NCBI GenBank assembly: GCA_036936605.1
Contig: JAUPFV010000002.1
Coordinates: 246,161,305 to 246,225,304, forward strand
DNA from: Limnanthes douglasii subsp. nivea
Lineage: Eukaryota > Streptophyta > Magnoliopsida > Brassicales > Limnanthaceae
Length of the DNA stretch: 64,000 bases
Reading direction: 5' to 3'
Positions 11,435 to 24,608 of this stretch are shown here, piece after piece. Positions within the stretch are counted from its first letter, which is position 1; the number at the start of each line of letters is the position of its first letter. A model generated the notes under the pieces. That model worked only from the letters and a program-made list of their open reading frames with translations, had not been told where the DNA came from and did not search any database. Position numbers and translations under genes: made by a program.

Positions 11435-11480
11435 GTTCCATCTGGACTAGATCATCCTGCGCCAAGTCATCATGGTAATC
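11432..11480 (+). other. Degenerate terminal CLE unit beyond the stop codon
   Basis: After the TAG the same frame continues with VPSGLDHPAPSHH. This looks like a decayed last CLE motif, so the stop probably arose from a TTG (Leu) to TAG change. It is present in units 1, 3 and 4 at the gene end, and beyond the frameshift in unit 2. Confidence 0.6.
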
Positions 11481-11491
11481 AAAGCGTGTTA

Positions 11492-11497
11492 AATAAA
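11492..11497 (+). terminator. Poly(A) signal candidate, CLE gene 1
   Basis: AATAAA about 58 bp after the stop codon, followed by T-rich sequence; conserved in all four copies. Confidence 0.5.
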
Positions 11498-11954
11498 TGT
11501 ATTTTTGTAATGATATTTATACATTCAAATTTTATGTTATTTTATTTCCATCTCGTTAATTTTATCTTTTCCAAATTATTATAAATCTTCAATTACCATA
11601 TGCAAATATCATCACCTCTGGTAAAAAAAAGATGATTTACCGATAAATCCACGACCATTTATCTTATTACTATCTAATTGGTTTATTTCCATCCTGTAAT
11701 GGTACAATCTCTCAACTTACATTATGGTACATTGATTTAAAGACTTCCCCAAGAAAAGCATGTGTCACCAACTCTTTCTCTAGTTCCTTCTTCATCATTC
11801 TCCAACATACATATTTAATTTGTTATCTTTAGCTTTATATACGTCAATTTTCAAAATATTATTCAGTATTATCGAAAACCTTAGAGTTTTGTGAATTAGA
11901 AACAACCCATACATAGGTAAAAAATATCATTCAGATAGACTTTGAACAACTGAA

Positions 11955-13800
11955 AATTTAAAATAAATCTATGTGATTTATAACAACAAAATATATGTTT
12001 TACATAGTGTTTGCAATTCAAAAGTTTAAATAACCAAAACATTTATATGTTTTTTTATAAAGAAGTTATAGAATGGTCAATAACAATGGAAAATCAAATA
12101 TTTACCAACTTTGAGGGTGTGGAATTTTATTTATTTATTTTAAATTGCAAGAAGTTGTAATGGATTGAAACACTTTGAGGGTGTAATGAATTGAGCTTAT
12201 TTTTTTGTTTATGTATTTTATTTCAAATTTAAGTACACTTTTTTAAATTGGTAAAAGGCGTAACAGATTGAAACATTTTTTGTTTTGCTTTTTGTTATTA
12301 CATACATTTTATAACTTCTATATGATCTAATTTTTACAAATTTATTTTTTTATTAAACTCCTAGGTGCGAGTGCGAGTATAATTTTATGGGAAAAAAAGG
12401 AAAAACGAAAACTTGAACAGATCTAAAAAGATTCAAAAAACTTGGAGTCTTTATATCAAATAAGAACTAATAATAATGAATGTTACTTATTGAAATAGAT
12501 TCCAAACCCTAATAATGCTTCCATATAAATATTTTTAGCTGAACACGGGTAATAAAAAATGACATTATCCTTTTAGAATATATGTCTCCATTTAGCCAAC
12601 TAATCACCAACTTTATTTGTCTATCTATAAACATGTTTAAATTAAATCCAAGAAGTAACGTCACTAATATCTAATAGTTAATTCTTTTGAATCTATAACA
12701 TTGACTAAAATTTCACAACATTGATCGCCACTTTGAAATCATACTCAATAATATCGACAACCAAAGACATAGAGTAACCAACTCGCAATAAAAAATTATA
12801 GCACGATATTCTGCCATAAATCATTTTCATTTCCTTTAAAATAAGTAAAGCAAACAACTATATCCTCATTCAAATCACGTATACTTCATCTAATAACAAC
12901 TATGTGATTTATAATACCAAAATATATGTTTTAAATAATGTTTGCAATTCAAAAGTTTAATTAACCAAAACATTTATATGTTTTTTTTCTTTTGTTGTTA
13001 AAGCGGTAATCGAATGATTAATAACAATTGAAATTCACATATTTAGGAATTTTGAGGGTGTTGGAATATTTTTATTTTATTTCAAATTGGAAGAGGGTTT
13101 AATAGATTGAAACACTTTGGGGGTGTAATGGATTGAGCTTACTTTTTGTTATTATATATATTATTTTAAATTAAAGTACATTTTTTATATTAGAAAATGG
13201 TTTAATAGATTGAAACCGTTTTATTTTCGCTTTTTGTTATTACGTACCTTTTATAAGTTCTATATAAACTCATTTTAATTTTTTTTATTAAACTCCTTGG
13301 TGCGAGTGCGACTATAATTTTATTAATAAGAAAGGACAAAACGAAAACTTGAACAGATCTGAAAAGATTCAAAAAACTTGGAGTCTTTATATCAAATAAA
13401 ACTCATAATAATGAATGTCACTTATCAAAAAATATTCCAAAACCTAATAATATTTCCATGTAAAGTTTTTAGCTCAACACTAGTAATAAAAAATGACATT
13501 ATCCTCTTATAATTTATGTCTCCATTTAGCCAACCACTCACCATCTTTATTTGTCTCTCTATATACATATTTAAATTTAATCCAAGATCTAAGATCACTA
13601 ATATCCAATTGTTAATTCTTATGAATCCAAAACTTGGAATAAAATTTCACAACATTAATCGCCACTTTAAAATCCTCCTCAATATTATCAACAACCAAAG
13701 TAACCAACTTGCAATAACAAATGCTAGCACAATATTTTGTCCATAAATCATTTTCGTTTCATTTAAATTAAGTAAAACAAACAACTATATCCTCATTCGC
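11955..13800. repeat. alpha and alpha' direct repeats, unit 2
   Basis: Counterpart of 105-1975, colinear with small substitutions and length changes in A/T runs. No gene is seen. Confidence 0.7.
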
Positions 13801-14159
13801 ATAACGTATACTTTATCCAACGGTACATTCGTCATTGCGACATGAACCATCAAACTAAGTTTCAAATGACTTTTAAGAGTTTAAATCCACCACATCTATT
13901 TACCTAATTATGACCAAAATACAAATAAAATGAAAATTAAGACAGTTAATCACCTTCATATTGTATTAGGAATACAAAAGGTCATCACGTAAACAAATAT
14001 AGTCCAAATTCTCATGTTGAGAGCTTTTGTAGCATACACATTTTGATGCAAGTTGAATTCTAATAAAATTAATTTGATCAATTTTTGCTAGTTTGCAATA
14101 GACAAACTTCCAAACCGAAAAGCAAAATTTATGAGGAACTATAAGTGTCCATATTGTAT

Positions 14160-16090
14160 CATAATAATAAATCATATATTCATAAAAATATCCTAATAAT
14201 TTATGCATTTTCAATCTATTGTTTTTGTCATTTCAATAATTGAACCTAATAATAAATCATATGTTTATAACTAAAAATAATAGTCTTTTCCATCTATTTT
14301 ATTTTTCATTTCAATGGTTTGTCTTAATAATAAACCATATATTTGTGATCAGAGATAATAAATAGAGAGTAAATATTATTTTACATATTTCAATTTACTA
14401 AAAGACTCGTAATCATTATAAAATTACAAAACATACAAATAATTCCGAATATAGTTTCATCATTTATAAAAACTAAGTTTACTTAATAGCATGAAATTCA
14501 AAGGTTTGATTAACTAAAACATGTGTATACGTTTTTATTTTTGTTGTTAGATTGTTAGTTTGTTGTTAGATTGTTAGTTACGTATTTAGGAGAGGTAACA
14601 AACCATTGATATTTCAAATATATTATTTATTTCCTCGAATTGTATATGGATTGAAACATTTTTTGTTTTTGTTATAATTGATCCAAATTTGTACAAATTA
14701 GATATGAATTATTTTAGAAAAAAATCCTATTTGAGTTTAAAACTTTTTTTTAATAAAAAAATTAACAATTTCAAATGTATTACAAATATTTACACTTTTA
14801 TTTTAATTATTTTGCAATTTTCACAAACTTAATATAAGGTATTAATACAAGTTTAGTTCTCGATTGAAATTATTTTATTAATAATTAATGAAAGATTGAA
14901 AAAAATATTATCAATTTTAGCTAAAATATATCAATTCTATTTTTAATATATGTATTCGGTTTGGATTTTTTTAAAAAAATAAAAATCGTTATAAAATTAA
15001 AAAATAACATACATAGTAAAAAACATACATGATTAATTTGTTACCTGTGTATTAAAATATTATTTAGATTTGCTAAGACCTATTCTCGACCAACTCATTA
15101 ACTAAAAACGTTCTATCATCGATAGCAAATTACAAGATCAAGGTAAAACAATACTCTATATATATTTAAATTATTTTATAATTTAATTAAGTTATTTTTA
15201 TCAAATATAGCATGTACTTATGGTGGGTTATCAAAATTTTATAGCTTTTTAAAATAAAACTGCTCTAATTCGTCACGTATAAACATTGATATTATTCACT
15301 GTTATTTATTATGTGCCACAAGTGATAGTTGTCCGAAATATAGTTATACTTAAAAAAAAAATCTTGTACTTGTTATACTTTATGTCACATGAAGTCGAGG
15401 AGCACACATAATTCTTATGTACAAAATATGTTTAAAGAACCACAACACATATAACAAAAATAAATAAAATAACTAAAAAATCAATGGTGTCGATGTCATG
15501 AATAGAAACCATATGGTTATATGTATCCATCCAACAAGATAAGGTGACAGTTAAATTTAAGAACAATTAAAATATTGGTATTATTTTTTAGACTTTTACC
15601 ATGAGTTATTAGATTACTATAGTTAAATATATGAGAGATTTAATATGTAAAAAAACTTTATCAAGAATAAATTATCATTTATTTATTTTTAATGCATTTA
15701 AACTGCATTTAAACTCTATTATTTATCGGTATTTTATTTATTTTCTCTAACTTGTTTGCATATCATTTATGGTTTGTCACCAAACCAAATCATTATATTG
15801 TTTTAAATCTATTCATATTTCTTCTCTGTTAATGTCGCATAATATTTTTTAACTTCAAGTTCAATAAATTTGCAATGTCAATGTTTATTTGTAATATTTA
15901 TCAATATATATTTATTATTAAAGATGATTGTTTTATGCTTAGATTTTAATTTTTATTATTTGAATTTACTATAAAACAAGTTATTTTATATTTTTTGTTA
16001 TTTAAATTTTAGATATGTTTGTTTTAATATTTAAAAATTATCAAATTACATATACTAATACAAATAATTTAGAACATTATTTAATGATTT
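14160..16090. repeat. beta block, unit 2
   Basis: Counterpart of 2280-4240, colinear, with minor indels. It holds no gene that I can support. Confidence 0.7.
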
Positions 16091-16713
16091 TGTAAGATAT
16101 TATATGATTTTAAAAAATCTATAGCAATTATAATACACAAATATATGTTTGAAATAATGGTTTGCAATTTAAAAGTTTAATTAACCAAAACATTTATATG
16201 ATTTTTCTTTTGTTGTAAAAGAGGTTTTTGAATGATCAATAACAATGAAATTCACATATTTAGAAATTTTGAGGGTGTTGAATATTTTTATTTTATTTCA
16301 AATTGGAAGATGGTTTAATAGATTGAAAAATTTAGAGGGTGTAATAGACCGAGCTTATTTTTTTTATGTAATTTATTTCAAATATAAGTACCTTTTTAAA
16401 AAAAAAATTGGAAAAGGGTGCAACAGATTGAAAAATGTTTATTTTTTGTTTTTGTTATTACGTACATTTATAATTTCTATATGAACTATTTGTTACAAAT
16501 TTATTTTTTTATAAACCTCCTTGGTGGAGTGCGAGTATAATTTCATTAGTTTTTATTATTACGTACAAATTTATTTATTTTTCATTTTAAATGTATAGTT
16601 TATTTTTTAAATCGTTATAAAATTAAATTCATAGTTTGTGTGGTACGATTTTTCTTTTTTAATTAATTTTGATATTAACCATTTAATCTAAATTAATTAT
16701 ATAATAGAAACTA

Positions 16714-16717
<4 letters not shown>

Positions 16718-16797
<80 letters not shown>
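16718..16797. repeat. (TA)n microsatellite, unit 2 (expanded)
   Basis: About 80 bp of uninterrupted TA, the longest allele of this site among the four units. Confidence 0.95.
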
Positions 16798-16799
<2 letters not shown>

Positions 16800-16801
<2 letters not shown>

Positions 16802-18560
16802 TATCAAATAAGCAATTTATTAATTGCGCATATTTAAAGTTTTAATTTAAATATTTAATAAACTATTTAAAATATAACAATAGATTATTATTTCTTATAT
16901 TTATATTAAATATCGATTTGTCCAACGATTAGTTTCAAATTAGTGGTGGAGCAAATAAGATATCCGATTTGCCCAATAGGATATCCGATATTCTAAAAAG
17001 TGTATATCATTTACCATTAATATTTTTTTAAACAAAATTTGATTATTTTATCTATAAATACCTCACCTACTTACTTAATCTTAGCTAATCACTCAAATAA
17101 TATCTCACACAAATATCTAGTTCCTAAATCTCTCAAATCACAAATTTATTTCTACGTAATATCTAGTTCCAAAACTGTTTACACAAATATCTAGTTATTC
17201 AAACATTATGCTTCTATAAGTATAAATTTAATTGAATTTTTTTAAAACAATTAGAGATATGCTTATTGTAGATATCTAATAAATTTTTGAAAATATATAA
17301 TATTTGAAAATATCTAAAACTATCTACTAACAATTTTAAAATATATTGTAGATATCTAGTTACATGATTTGAACTTTTAATTTAATTATATAATAAACTA
17401 TTTAAAATATAAAAATTGGATTTTTTTTAGAGTTTTCGGTTATTTTATCTATAAATACCTTAGCTACAAACCTAATTTTTGCTCATCTCTCAAACCATAT
17501 CTCACACAAATATCTAGTTCTTAAATCTCTCAGATCACAAATATATTTTTACATAATATGTAGTTCCCAAATCTCTTCCAAGAATATCTAGTTATTCAAG
17601 TAAAAATATAATTTAATTAAATTTTTTAGAACAACTAAAGATATCACTTGAGAAATCTAATAAAATTTTGAAAATATATAGTATTTGAAACTATCTAAAT
17701 ATCTTCTAATATTTTAAATATATATTAAAAATATCTTGTACAGAACTTTTAATTTAAATATATAATAAACTATTTAAAATACAAAACTTGCATTATATTT
17801 TTTCTTAGTCTTTCGATTATTTAATCTATAAATATATTAAATATCTATTGGCCCAAAGTTTAGTTTCGAATTAGCCTACTAACTATAAATATATTAAAAC
17901 CTTCCGATTATTTTATCTATAAATACCTCACCTACTAACTTACTCTTGTCTAATCTATCAAATAATATCTCACACAAATATCTAGTTACTAAATCTCTCA
18001 ATTCACAAATCTATTTCTACCTAATATCTAGTTACCAAATATTTTAAACAAATATATAGTTATTTAAATGTTTCTATATATATTAATTTAATTGAATTTT
18101 TTTAAAACAAATGAAGATATTAATTGAGAAATCCAATAAAATTTTGAAAATATATAATATTTCAAAATATCTAAAAATCTTCAACCGATTTAAAAATATA
18201 TTCTAAATATATAGTTAGAAGATTTGTACTTTTAAGTTAAATATATAAAATAAACTATTTAAAATATAAAAATTGGCTTAATTTTGTTTTCTTAATTTTT
18301 GGGATAATTTTATTTATAAATATTTTAAATATCGATTTTCTCAACGCTTGGTTTTGAATTAGCCCTTGGGAAAATAAGATATCTGATTTTGTCAAATAAG
18401 ATACCCGATTTGCCAAAAAAGGATATCCAATTTAGCAATATATTTTTTTATGAAATTTTTCCGATATTTTATTTATAAATACCCTACCTATTAACCTAAT
18501 CTTCACTCATCTCTCAAATCATATCTCACACACAAATATCTAGTTCCTAATTTTTTATAA
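16800..18560. repeat. gamma block, unit 2
   Basis: Counterpart of 4900-6740 with the same TATA-like cores and 'aatatctagttcc' strings. The cluster of GATATC motifs before the third core is largely deleted here (near 17880). Confidence 0.65.
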
Positions 18561-19009
18561 AATTATACAATATATCTAATACACTATTTAAAATATACAA
18601 GTCGGATTAGGCCTAGTTTCAAATTAGCCGCTTCTAGTTTAGGATATGTTCATCATTTTGGGTCAAATTGTATGTACTCAAAAGCCTAATCAATTGGCTG
18701 ATTTGTTTTTCAATTCAATTACCGTCCATTAGGACCGCCACAATTCGTATTTATATCGGCTAATAAAATACACGGATTTATTTCATGTCACCTAATGAAA
18801 TATCGTGTTCTTTGTAATTTTTATAGTTGTAATGTATTTATATTTCAAATATCTTTTAAAATTACTAGTATTGTTATTATTTTTATTCCAATGAAATAAT
18901 TATTAAGATATCCCCTTGTTATTATTAATAAATTATAAATATTTATATATTTTAATAAACATATTTGTAAAATAAATATAAAAAAAATTATTTTGAACAA
19001 ATATTTGTC

Positions 19010-19399
19010 TAAAAACAATATTTTTGACAAAATTAGTTATCACAAAAACTTTTTAGATTATTGCGACAAAAATATTGTCTCAATATCATCTATTTATAAA
19101 ACATTCCTACTGCGATGAAGGTTTTTTTCTCAATAGTTAGTTCAGTTGCGACAAAACACTTTTTACGGCAAATGACTTTTTGTCGTTGCATACTATTTGT
19201 TACGAAAAAAATATAATTGTCGCTTTAAACAGATTTTGTGGCGTCAAAGTTAAAATTTTGTCACATAAAACCTACTGCGAGGGTGCTGTTGCAGCGAAAT
19301 TATTGCGACAAAATAATTATCACAGCAATTTTGTTGAGAGAAAACATTAGTTTTTAACACAAAAAATATTTGTCACTAAAACTACTTATTGTAGTAGTG
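19010..19399 (-). mobile_element. CACTA-type terminal region remnant, unit 2
   Basis: Same as 7190-7570: right edge TTGTAGTAGTG at 19389-19399 and scattered gcgacaa/ttgtcgc motifs. No opposite end is seen; the left edge is approximate. Confidence 0.45.
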
Positions 19400-19400
19400 G

Positions 19401-20165
19401 GATCATCTAGTAAAGTACCTAAAAGTGTTAAAATACATGTCTTTAAGCTTCGAAAAATAAGTTACGAACATGTTCGAAGAGAGGAAAATTTTGTGGCAGA
19501 TTCTTTTGCCACAAGTACATATTCTGAGTAACATCCGTGAATTATTACGGTTGACAATCCGTCAACTGATAAAAATTCAGAGCAGATAGTTGGGATTATT
19601 GATAAAGACTTTCAAGTAACTACTTGTGAAAATGAAGATTGAATGCCAGACATAATCAAATCTTTACAGAGTGATGAGTTACCAATTGACAAGTCATTAT
19701 CTAAAAAGTGTGTTTCGAATCTCATGGCTATATTATGTTGGGGGGTTGTCTTGTATAAGAAATCATTTAGTAGACCTTTGCTCCGATGTCTAGGTAAAAC
19801 TAAATCGCAGATGATATTATTAGAGCTTCATGATAGACGGATTTGCACATTGTGGGTATAAATCATTAATTAGAAGAGTATTTCTAGCAGGGTATTATTG
19901 GCCCACGATATCGTCTGACGCAAAAGAGTTGGTTAAAAAGTGTGATACCTGTTAATGATTTGCTAATATAATTCATAAGCCTCAAAAGCATATCAGAGGC
20001 ATTGTCATTTGAATGAGGGGTATTGACCTTGTGGGTCCTCTTCCAATAGCTTACGGGGGGATAGACAAAAATCGTGGCAATGGATTATTTTTTTGTATGG
20101 GTGGAGGACAAAGGCCAATGATGTAATCAGATTTATTTGGGACATGTCGATGCAAACACCGCCAG
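19401..20165 (+). pseudogene. Ty3/gypsy pol fragment, decayed, unit 2
   Basis: Counterpart of 7572-8345 with the same Trp-to-stop change just before 19643 and the same frameshift after the RLLR-like region. KKCDTC is kept, slightly better than in unit 1 because the preceding residues read ELVKKCDTC. The shared damage shows the fragment was dead before the units multiplied. Confidence 0.75.
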
Positions 20166-20189
20166 TTGGAACTAAAGTGTCTGTATTGT

Positions 20190-21970
20190 ATCCTAATAAT
20201 AAATCATATGTTCGTATTTATCTTAATAATTTATGCATTCTCAATCTATTTTTTTATCGTTTCAATAATTTAACCTAATAATAAATCATATGTTTTATAA
20301 CTAAAAAACATAGTATTTTCCATCTATTTTATTTATCATTTCAATGATTTTTCTTAATAATAAACCATATATTTTTTTATCATAGATAATAAATAGAGAG
20401 TAAATATTAATTGTATTTACTACAATTTACTATAAGACTCTAATCATTATAAAATTACAAAACGATACAGATAATATCGAATATTGTTTCATGATTTATT
20501 AGCACTAAGTTAAGTTAATAACATGAAATTCAAAGGTTTGATTAAATAAAAATAAGAGTATTTTTAATCATATGTTCTAAAATTACAAAACCATACAAAT
20601 AATTTACAATGTTGTTTCGCCATTTATTAAAACTATGTTAACTTAATAACATGAAATTCAGCCGTTTGATTAACTAAAGCATTTATATATGCCTTTTCCT
20701 TTTGTTATTAAGGTTTTTCTTTTAAAGTTACATATTTAGGAGAGGTAACAAACCATTGATATTTCAAATTTATTATTTATTTTCTCGAATTGTGTATGCG
20801 ATTGAAACATTTTTTGTTTTTGTTATAATCGATCCAAATTTGTACAAATTAAATATGAATTATTTTAGAAAAAAAATCCACTTTAAGTTTAAAACTTTTT
20901 TTTAATAAAAAAATTTAACAATTTTAAATCTATTACAGATATTTACATTTTTATTTTAATTAATTTGCAATTTTGAAAAACTTAATATAAGGTATTAATA
21001 CAAGTTTAGTTGTTGATTGAAATTATTTAATTAATAATTAATGAAATATTGAAAAAATTAGTATCAATTTTAGCTAAAATATATAACAATTCTATTTGTA
21101 ATATCTGTATTCGGTTTGGATTTTATTTTTAAAAATTAAATTAGTTTTAAAAATTAAAAAATAACATACATAGTAAAAAGTATACATAATTAATTTGTTA
21201 CCTATGTATTAAGATATTATTTAGATTTGTTAAGACCTATTCTCCACCAACTCATTAACTAAAAACGCTGATCATCGATAGCAAATTACAAGATCAAGGT
21301 AAAACAATACTTTATATATTTTTCAATTATTTTATGATTTAATTGAAGTTATTTTTATCAAATATAGCCTTCTCGTGGGTTATCAAAAGTTTATAGCTTT
21401 TTAAAATAAAACTGCTCTAATTCGTCATGTATGAAAATCAATATTATTCATTGTTATTTATTATGTGCCACAACTGATAGTTGTCAGAAATATAGTTATA
21501 CTTAAAACTTTTTTTTTCTTGTACTTGTTATACTTTATGTCACATGAAGCTTACGAGCACACATATTTTTTATGTACAAAATATTTAAAAATAACCACAA
21601 TACATATAACAAAAATAGAAAAATAACTAAAACGTCGATGTCGTGAATAGAAACCGTATGGTTATATGTATCCATCCAACAAGATAAGGTGACAATTAAG
21701 TTTAAGAGCAATGATAATATTGGTCTTATTTTTTAGACTTTTACCATCAGTAATTAGATTATCAAATTGGTTCAATATTTGAGAGATTTAATATGTAAAA
21801 AAACTTTATCACAAATAAAATTATCATTTATTTATCTTTAATGCATTTAAACTCTATTTTTTATGGGTATTTTACTTATTTTCTCTAACTTGTTTGCATA
21901 TCATTTATGGTTTCGGACAAAATCAAATCATTATATTATTTTTAATTTATTCATATTTCTTCTCCGTTCA
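20190..21970. repeat. beta' block, unit 2
   Basis: Counterpart of 8355-10140; no gene is seen. Confidence 0.7.
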
Positions 21971-22284
21971 TATTTTTGATAAATTTTATAATATAAATAG
22001 ATAAAAATTCGGAAAAAGTTTAATGAAAACCGTTACTTTTGTTAAAACTCGAATTAAACTATTATATTTTAAATTATAAAAAACGTTAAATTGTCTTAAT
22101 ATAAATTTTTTAATCTCTAAACTATAGTAACTCAAGTTTTGTTAATTTTTGAATTTAAAATTATAATGCTAAACTATTTTATTGCGTTGACATCCATATC
22201 CATTATACCTTAATTCAACCAAAAGTATAGGATTAATTTTGAAGTTACTATAAACACAACTATAAAAAAACATAAAACCATTCA

Positions 22285-22492
22285 TACTTTTAAAAAGCTA
22301 ACTATTTACCGTTACGATTTTATATTAAAAGGTAACTATTTACCGTTAATAAAATATAAAATCATTGAAATTAATAATAATAAAACATAAAGTCATTCAT
22401 CCGATAATAAAATATTTTGAAAAAGTTAACTATTTATAGTTACGGTTTTGTATAAAAAGTTAACTATTTAGAGTTACGGTTTTATATAAAAT
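22285..22492 (+). promoter_or_regulatory. Iterated GTTAACTATTTA-type motifs upstream of CLE gene 2
   Basis: Four copies of the ~34-bp motif near 22288, 22326, 22421 and 22456. The last is absent from unit 1. Possible MYB-type cores (CCGTTA, GTTACGG) recur. Function is inferred from position and repetition only. Confidence 0.4.
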
Positions 22493-22846
22493 ATTATTAT
22501 ATTTTAATATATTTTTAAAAGTAATATATGATATATGAATTTTATTATTTATTTTTAACAATAACGTAAACCAACCATTCTATTTTTATCCTAAAATATA
22601 TTAATATTTTAAGTAATAAAATTAATTTAGGAAACAAAACAAATTGGAATCCGAATAAATCCACAAGGACGTACCACGACCAATCTACTAAGGAAAAATA
22701 ATCAAAACCATATTTTCGGATATCATAGCATAAATAATGATTAATGAGTAAGAAGAATTTAAATGGTTTTCTTATTTGCTGATGATTTTATACCTAACAA
22801 AAAAATGAAGCTAGTATAACTTTGACTTGTTACATAAACACTAGCA

Positions 22847-22853
22847 TATAAAT
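22847..22853 (+). promoter_or_regulatory. TATA box of CLE gene 2
   Basis: TATAAAT, 70 bp before the ATG, same context as copy 1. Confidence 0.6.
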
Positions 22854-22922
22854 GTAAGACAAAGTTTATATCCTCCTCCGCATACATTTTGAATCAACCA
22901 AACAACGTATTAACATACAATA

Positions 22923-23483
22923 ATGGTTAAACTCAGCATTATTTTATGTGTTCCTTTGATATTGTTAGTGATTTCAGATTATGGAACTGGAAGGGTTGAG
23001 GCAAGCGGAACGAAGAAAAACCACGCGTCGATGCAAAAAGCTGAAGAAATATTGTTCCAATCAAATGTGAGATTGCATGCACATATGATTTCTAATTCCA
23101 AACGCTTGGTTCCATCCGGACCAAATCCAAGTCATCCTACACTACCAGATATGATTTCCAATTCCAAACGCTTGGTTCCATCCGGACCAAATCCAAGTCA
23201 TCCTACATTGCCGTATATGATTTCCAATTCCAAACGCTTGGTTCCATCCGGACCAAATCCAAGTCATCCTACACTGCCTCATATGGTTTCCAATTCCAAA
23301 CGCTTGGTTCCATCCGGACCAAATCCAAGTCATCCTACACTGCCGGATATGATTTCCAATTCCAATCGTTTGGTTCCATCCGGACCAAATCCGAGTCATC
23401 CTACATTTCCCGATATGACTTCCAATTCTAAACGCTTGGTTCCATCTGGACCAAACCCAAGTCATCCTAACTGCCAAGTATGA
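22923..23483 (+). CDS. Multi-CLE-domain secreted peptide precursor, copy 2 (186 aa, late frameshift)
   Basis: Same architecture as copy 1: signal peptide, variable region (Val replaces Met in the RLHAH-preceding position), then six 22-residue units. All six units have an intact RLVPSGPNPSHP core, apart from the last ending in HPNCQV. In unit 5 the Lys before the CLE Arg is Asn, which might affect processing. A single C is missing near 23470 relative to the other copies. This shifts the frame and ends the protein at 23483, removing the partial last unit. The loss touches only the tail after the sixth CLE core, so the gene may still be functional. Confidence 0.86.
   Translation: MVKLSIILCVPLILLVISDYGTGRVEASGTKKNHASMQKAEEILFQSNVRLHAHMISNSKRLVPSGPNPSHPTLPDMISNSKRLVPSGPNPSHPTLPYMISNSKRLVPSGPNPSHPTLPHMVSNSKRLVPSGPNPSHPTLPDMISNSNRLVPSGPNPSHPTFPDMTSNSKRLVPSGPNPSHPNCQV
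23085..23480 (+). repeat. 66-bp coding tandem repeat of CLE copy 2
   Basis: Six 66-bp units in frame; the sixth is shifted near its end by a 1-bp deletion. Confidence 0.93.
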
Positions 23484-23560
23484 TTTCTAATTCCAAGCGA
23501 TAGGTTCCATCTCGACTAGATCATCATGCGCCAAGTCATCATGGTAATCAAAGCGTATTA

Positions 23561-23566
23561 AATAAA
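23561..23566 (+). terminator. Poly(A) signal candidate, CLE gene 2
   Basis: AATAAA, same position relative to the last repeat as in copy 1. Confidence 0.5.
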
Positions 23567-23919
23567 TGTATTTTTATAATGATATTTATACATTCAAATT
23601 TTATGTTATTTTATTTCCATCTCGTTAATTTTATCTTTTCCAAATTATTATAAATCTTCAATTACCATATGCAAATATCATCACCTCTAGTAAAAAAAGA
23701 TGATTTACCAATAAATCCACGACCATTTATCTTATTACTATCTAATTGGTTTATTTCCATCCTGTAATGGTACAATCTCTCAACTTACATTATGGTACAT
23801 TGATTTAAAGACTTCCCCCAAGAAAAGCATGTGTCACCAACTCTTTCTCTAGTTCCTTCTTCATCATTCTCCAACATACATATTTAATTTGTTATCTTTA
23901 GCTTTATATACGTCAATTT

Positions 23920-24608
23920 TCAAAATATTATTCAATATTATCGAAAACCTTAGAGTTTTGTGAATTAGAAACAACCCATACATAGGTAAAAAATACAACT
24001 CTAAAAAATATCATTCAGATAGACTTTGAACAACTGAAAATTTAAAATAAATCCATGTGATTTATAACAACAAAATATATGTTTTACATAGTGTTTGCAA
24101 TTCAAAAGTTTAAATAACCAAAACATTTATATGTTTTTTTTATAAATAAGTTTTAGAATGGTCAATAACCATGGAAAATCAAATATTTACCAACTTTGAG
24201 GGTGTGGAATTTTATTTATTTATTTTAAATTGGAAGAGATTGTAAAGGATTGAAACACTTTGAGGGTGTAATGAATTGAGCTTATTTTTTCTTTATGTAT
24301 TTTATTTCAAATTTAAGTACACTTTTTTAAATTGGTAAAAGGTGTAACAGATTGAAACATTTTTTGTTTTGCTTTTTGTTATTACATACGTTTTATAACT
24401 TCTATATGATCTAATTTTTACAAATTTATTTTTTTCTTAAACTCCTAGGTGCGAGTGCGAGTATAATTTTATGGAAAAAAAAGGAAAAACGAAAACTTGA
24501 ACAGATCTAAAAAGATTCAAAAAACTTGGAGTCTTTATATCAAATAAGAACTAATAATAATGAATGTTACTTATTGAAATAGATTCCAAACCCTAATAAT
24601 GCTTCCAT
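23920..24608 (+). repeat. Array unit 3, left piece (start of alpha)
   Basis: Colinear with 11851-12518 of unit 2, then broken at 24608 by CACTACAAGAA. The same alpha sequence resumes at 44009. Confidence 0.9.
24595..24608. repeat. Left 14-bp direct repeat flanking the 19.4-kb insert
   Basis: AATAATGCTTCCAT occurs here and again at 44009-44022. An unbroken unit has one copy (for example 659-672 or 12507-12520). It looks like a target site duplication, or microhomology at a repair junction. Confidence 0.7.

Larger units (their letters stand above)
1..11850 (+). repeat. Tandem array unit 1 (11.85 kb)
   Basis: This is the first unit of a direct tandem array; the sequence at 1 recurs at 11851, 23920, 47690 and 60947. 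Order of blocks: alpha (about 105-1030), alpha' (about 1043-1975), an AT-rich spacer, beta (about 2280-4240), a third alpha-like copy (about 4258-4690), (TA)n, gamma (about 4900-6740), a short unassigned segment (6741-7140), a CACTA-type terminal remnant, a Ty3/gypsy integrase fossil, beta' (about 8355-10140), then the CLE gene with its flanks. The phase is arbitrary because the window starts inside the array. Unit 1 differs from units 2-4 by a 238-bp deletion upstream of its CLE gene. Confidence 0.9.
11851..23919 (+). repeat. Tandem array unit 2 (12.07 kb)
   Basis: A complete unit with the same block order as unit 1: alpha and alpha' (about 11955-13800), spacer, beta (about 14160-16090), third alpha copy (about 16120-16550), (TA)n, gamma (16800-18560), unassigned segment, CACTA-type remnant, gypsy fossil, beta' (20190-21970), CLE gene 2. 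Gamma is shorter than in unit 1, mainly by a deletion around 17850-17900. The CLE upstream region is full length. Confidence 0.9.

Noticed and set aside
13966..14214. Minus-strand frame beginning MKMHKLLGYFYEY
   Set aside because: Present in several units but not in unit 1 or unit 5; substitutions show no codon bias and no domain is recognised.
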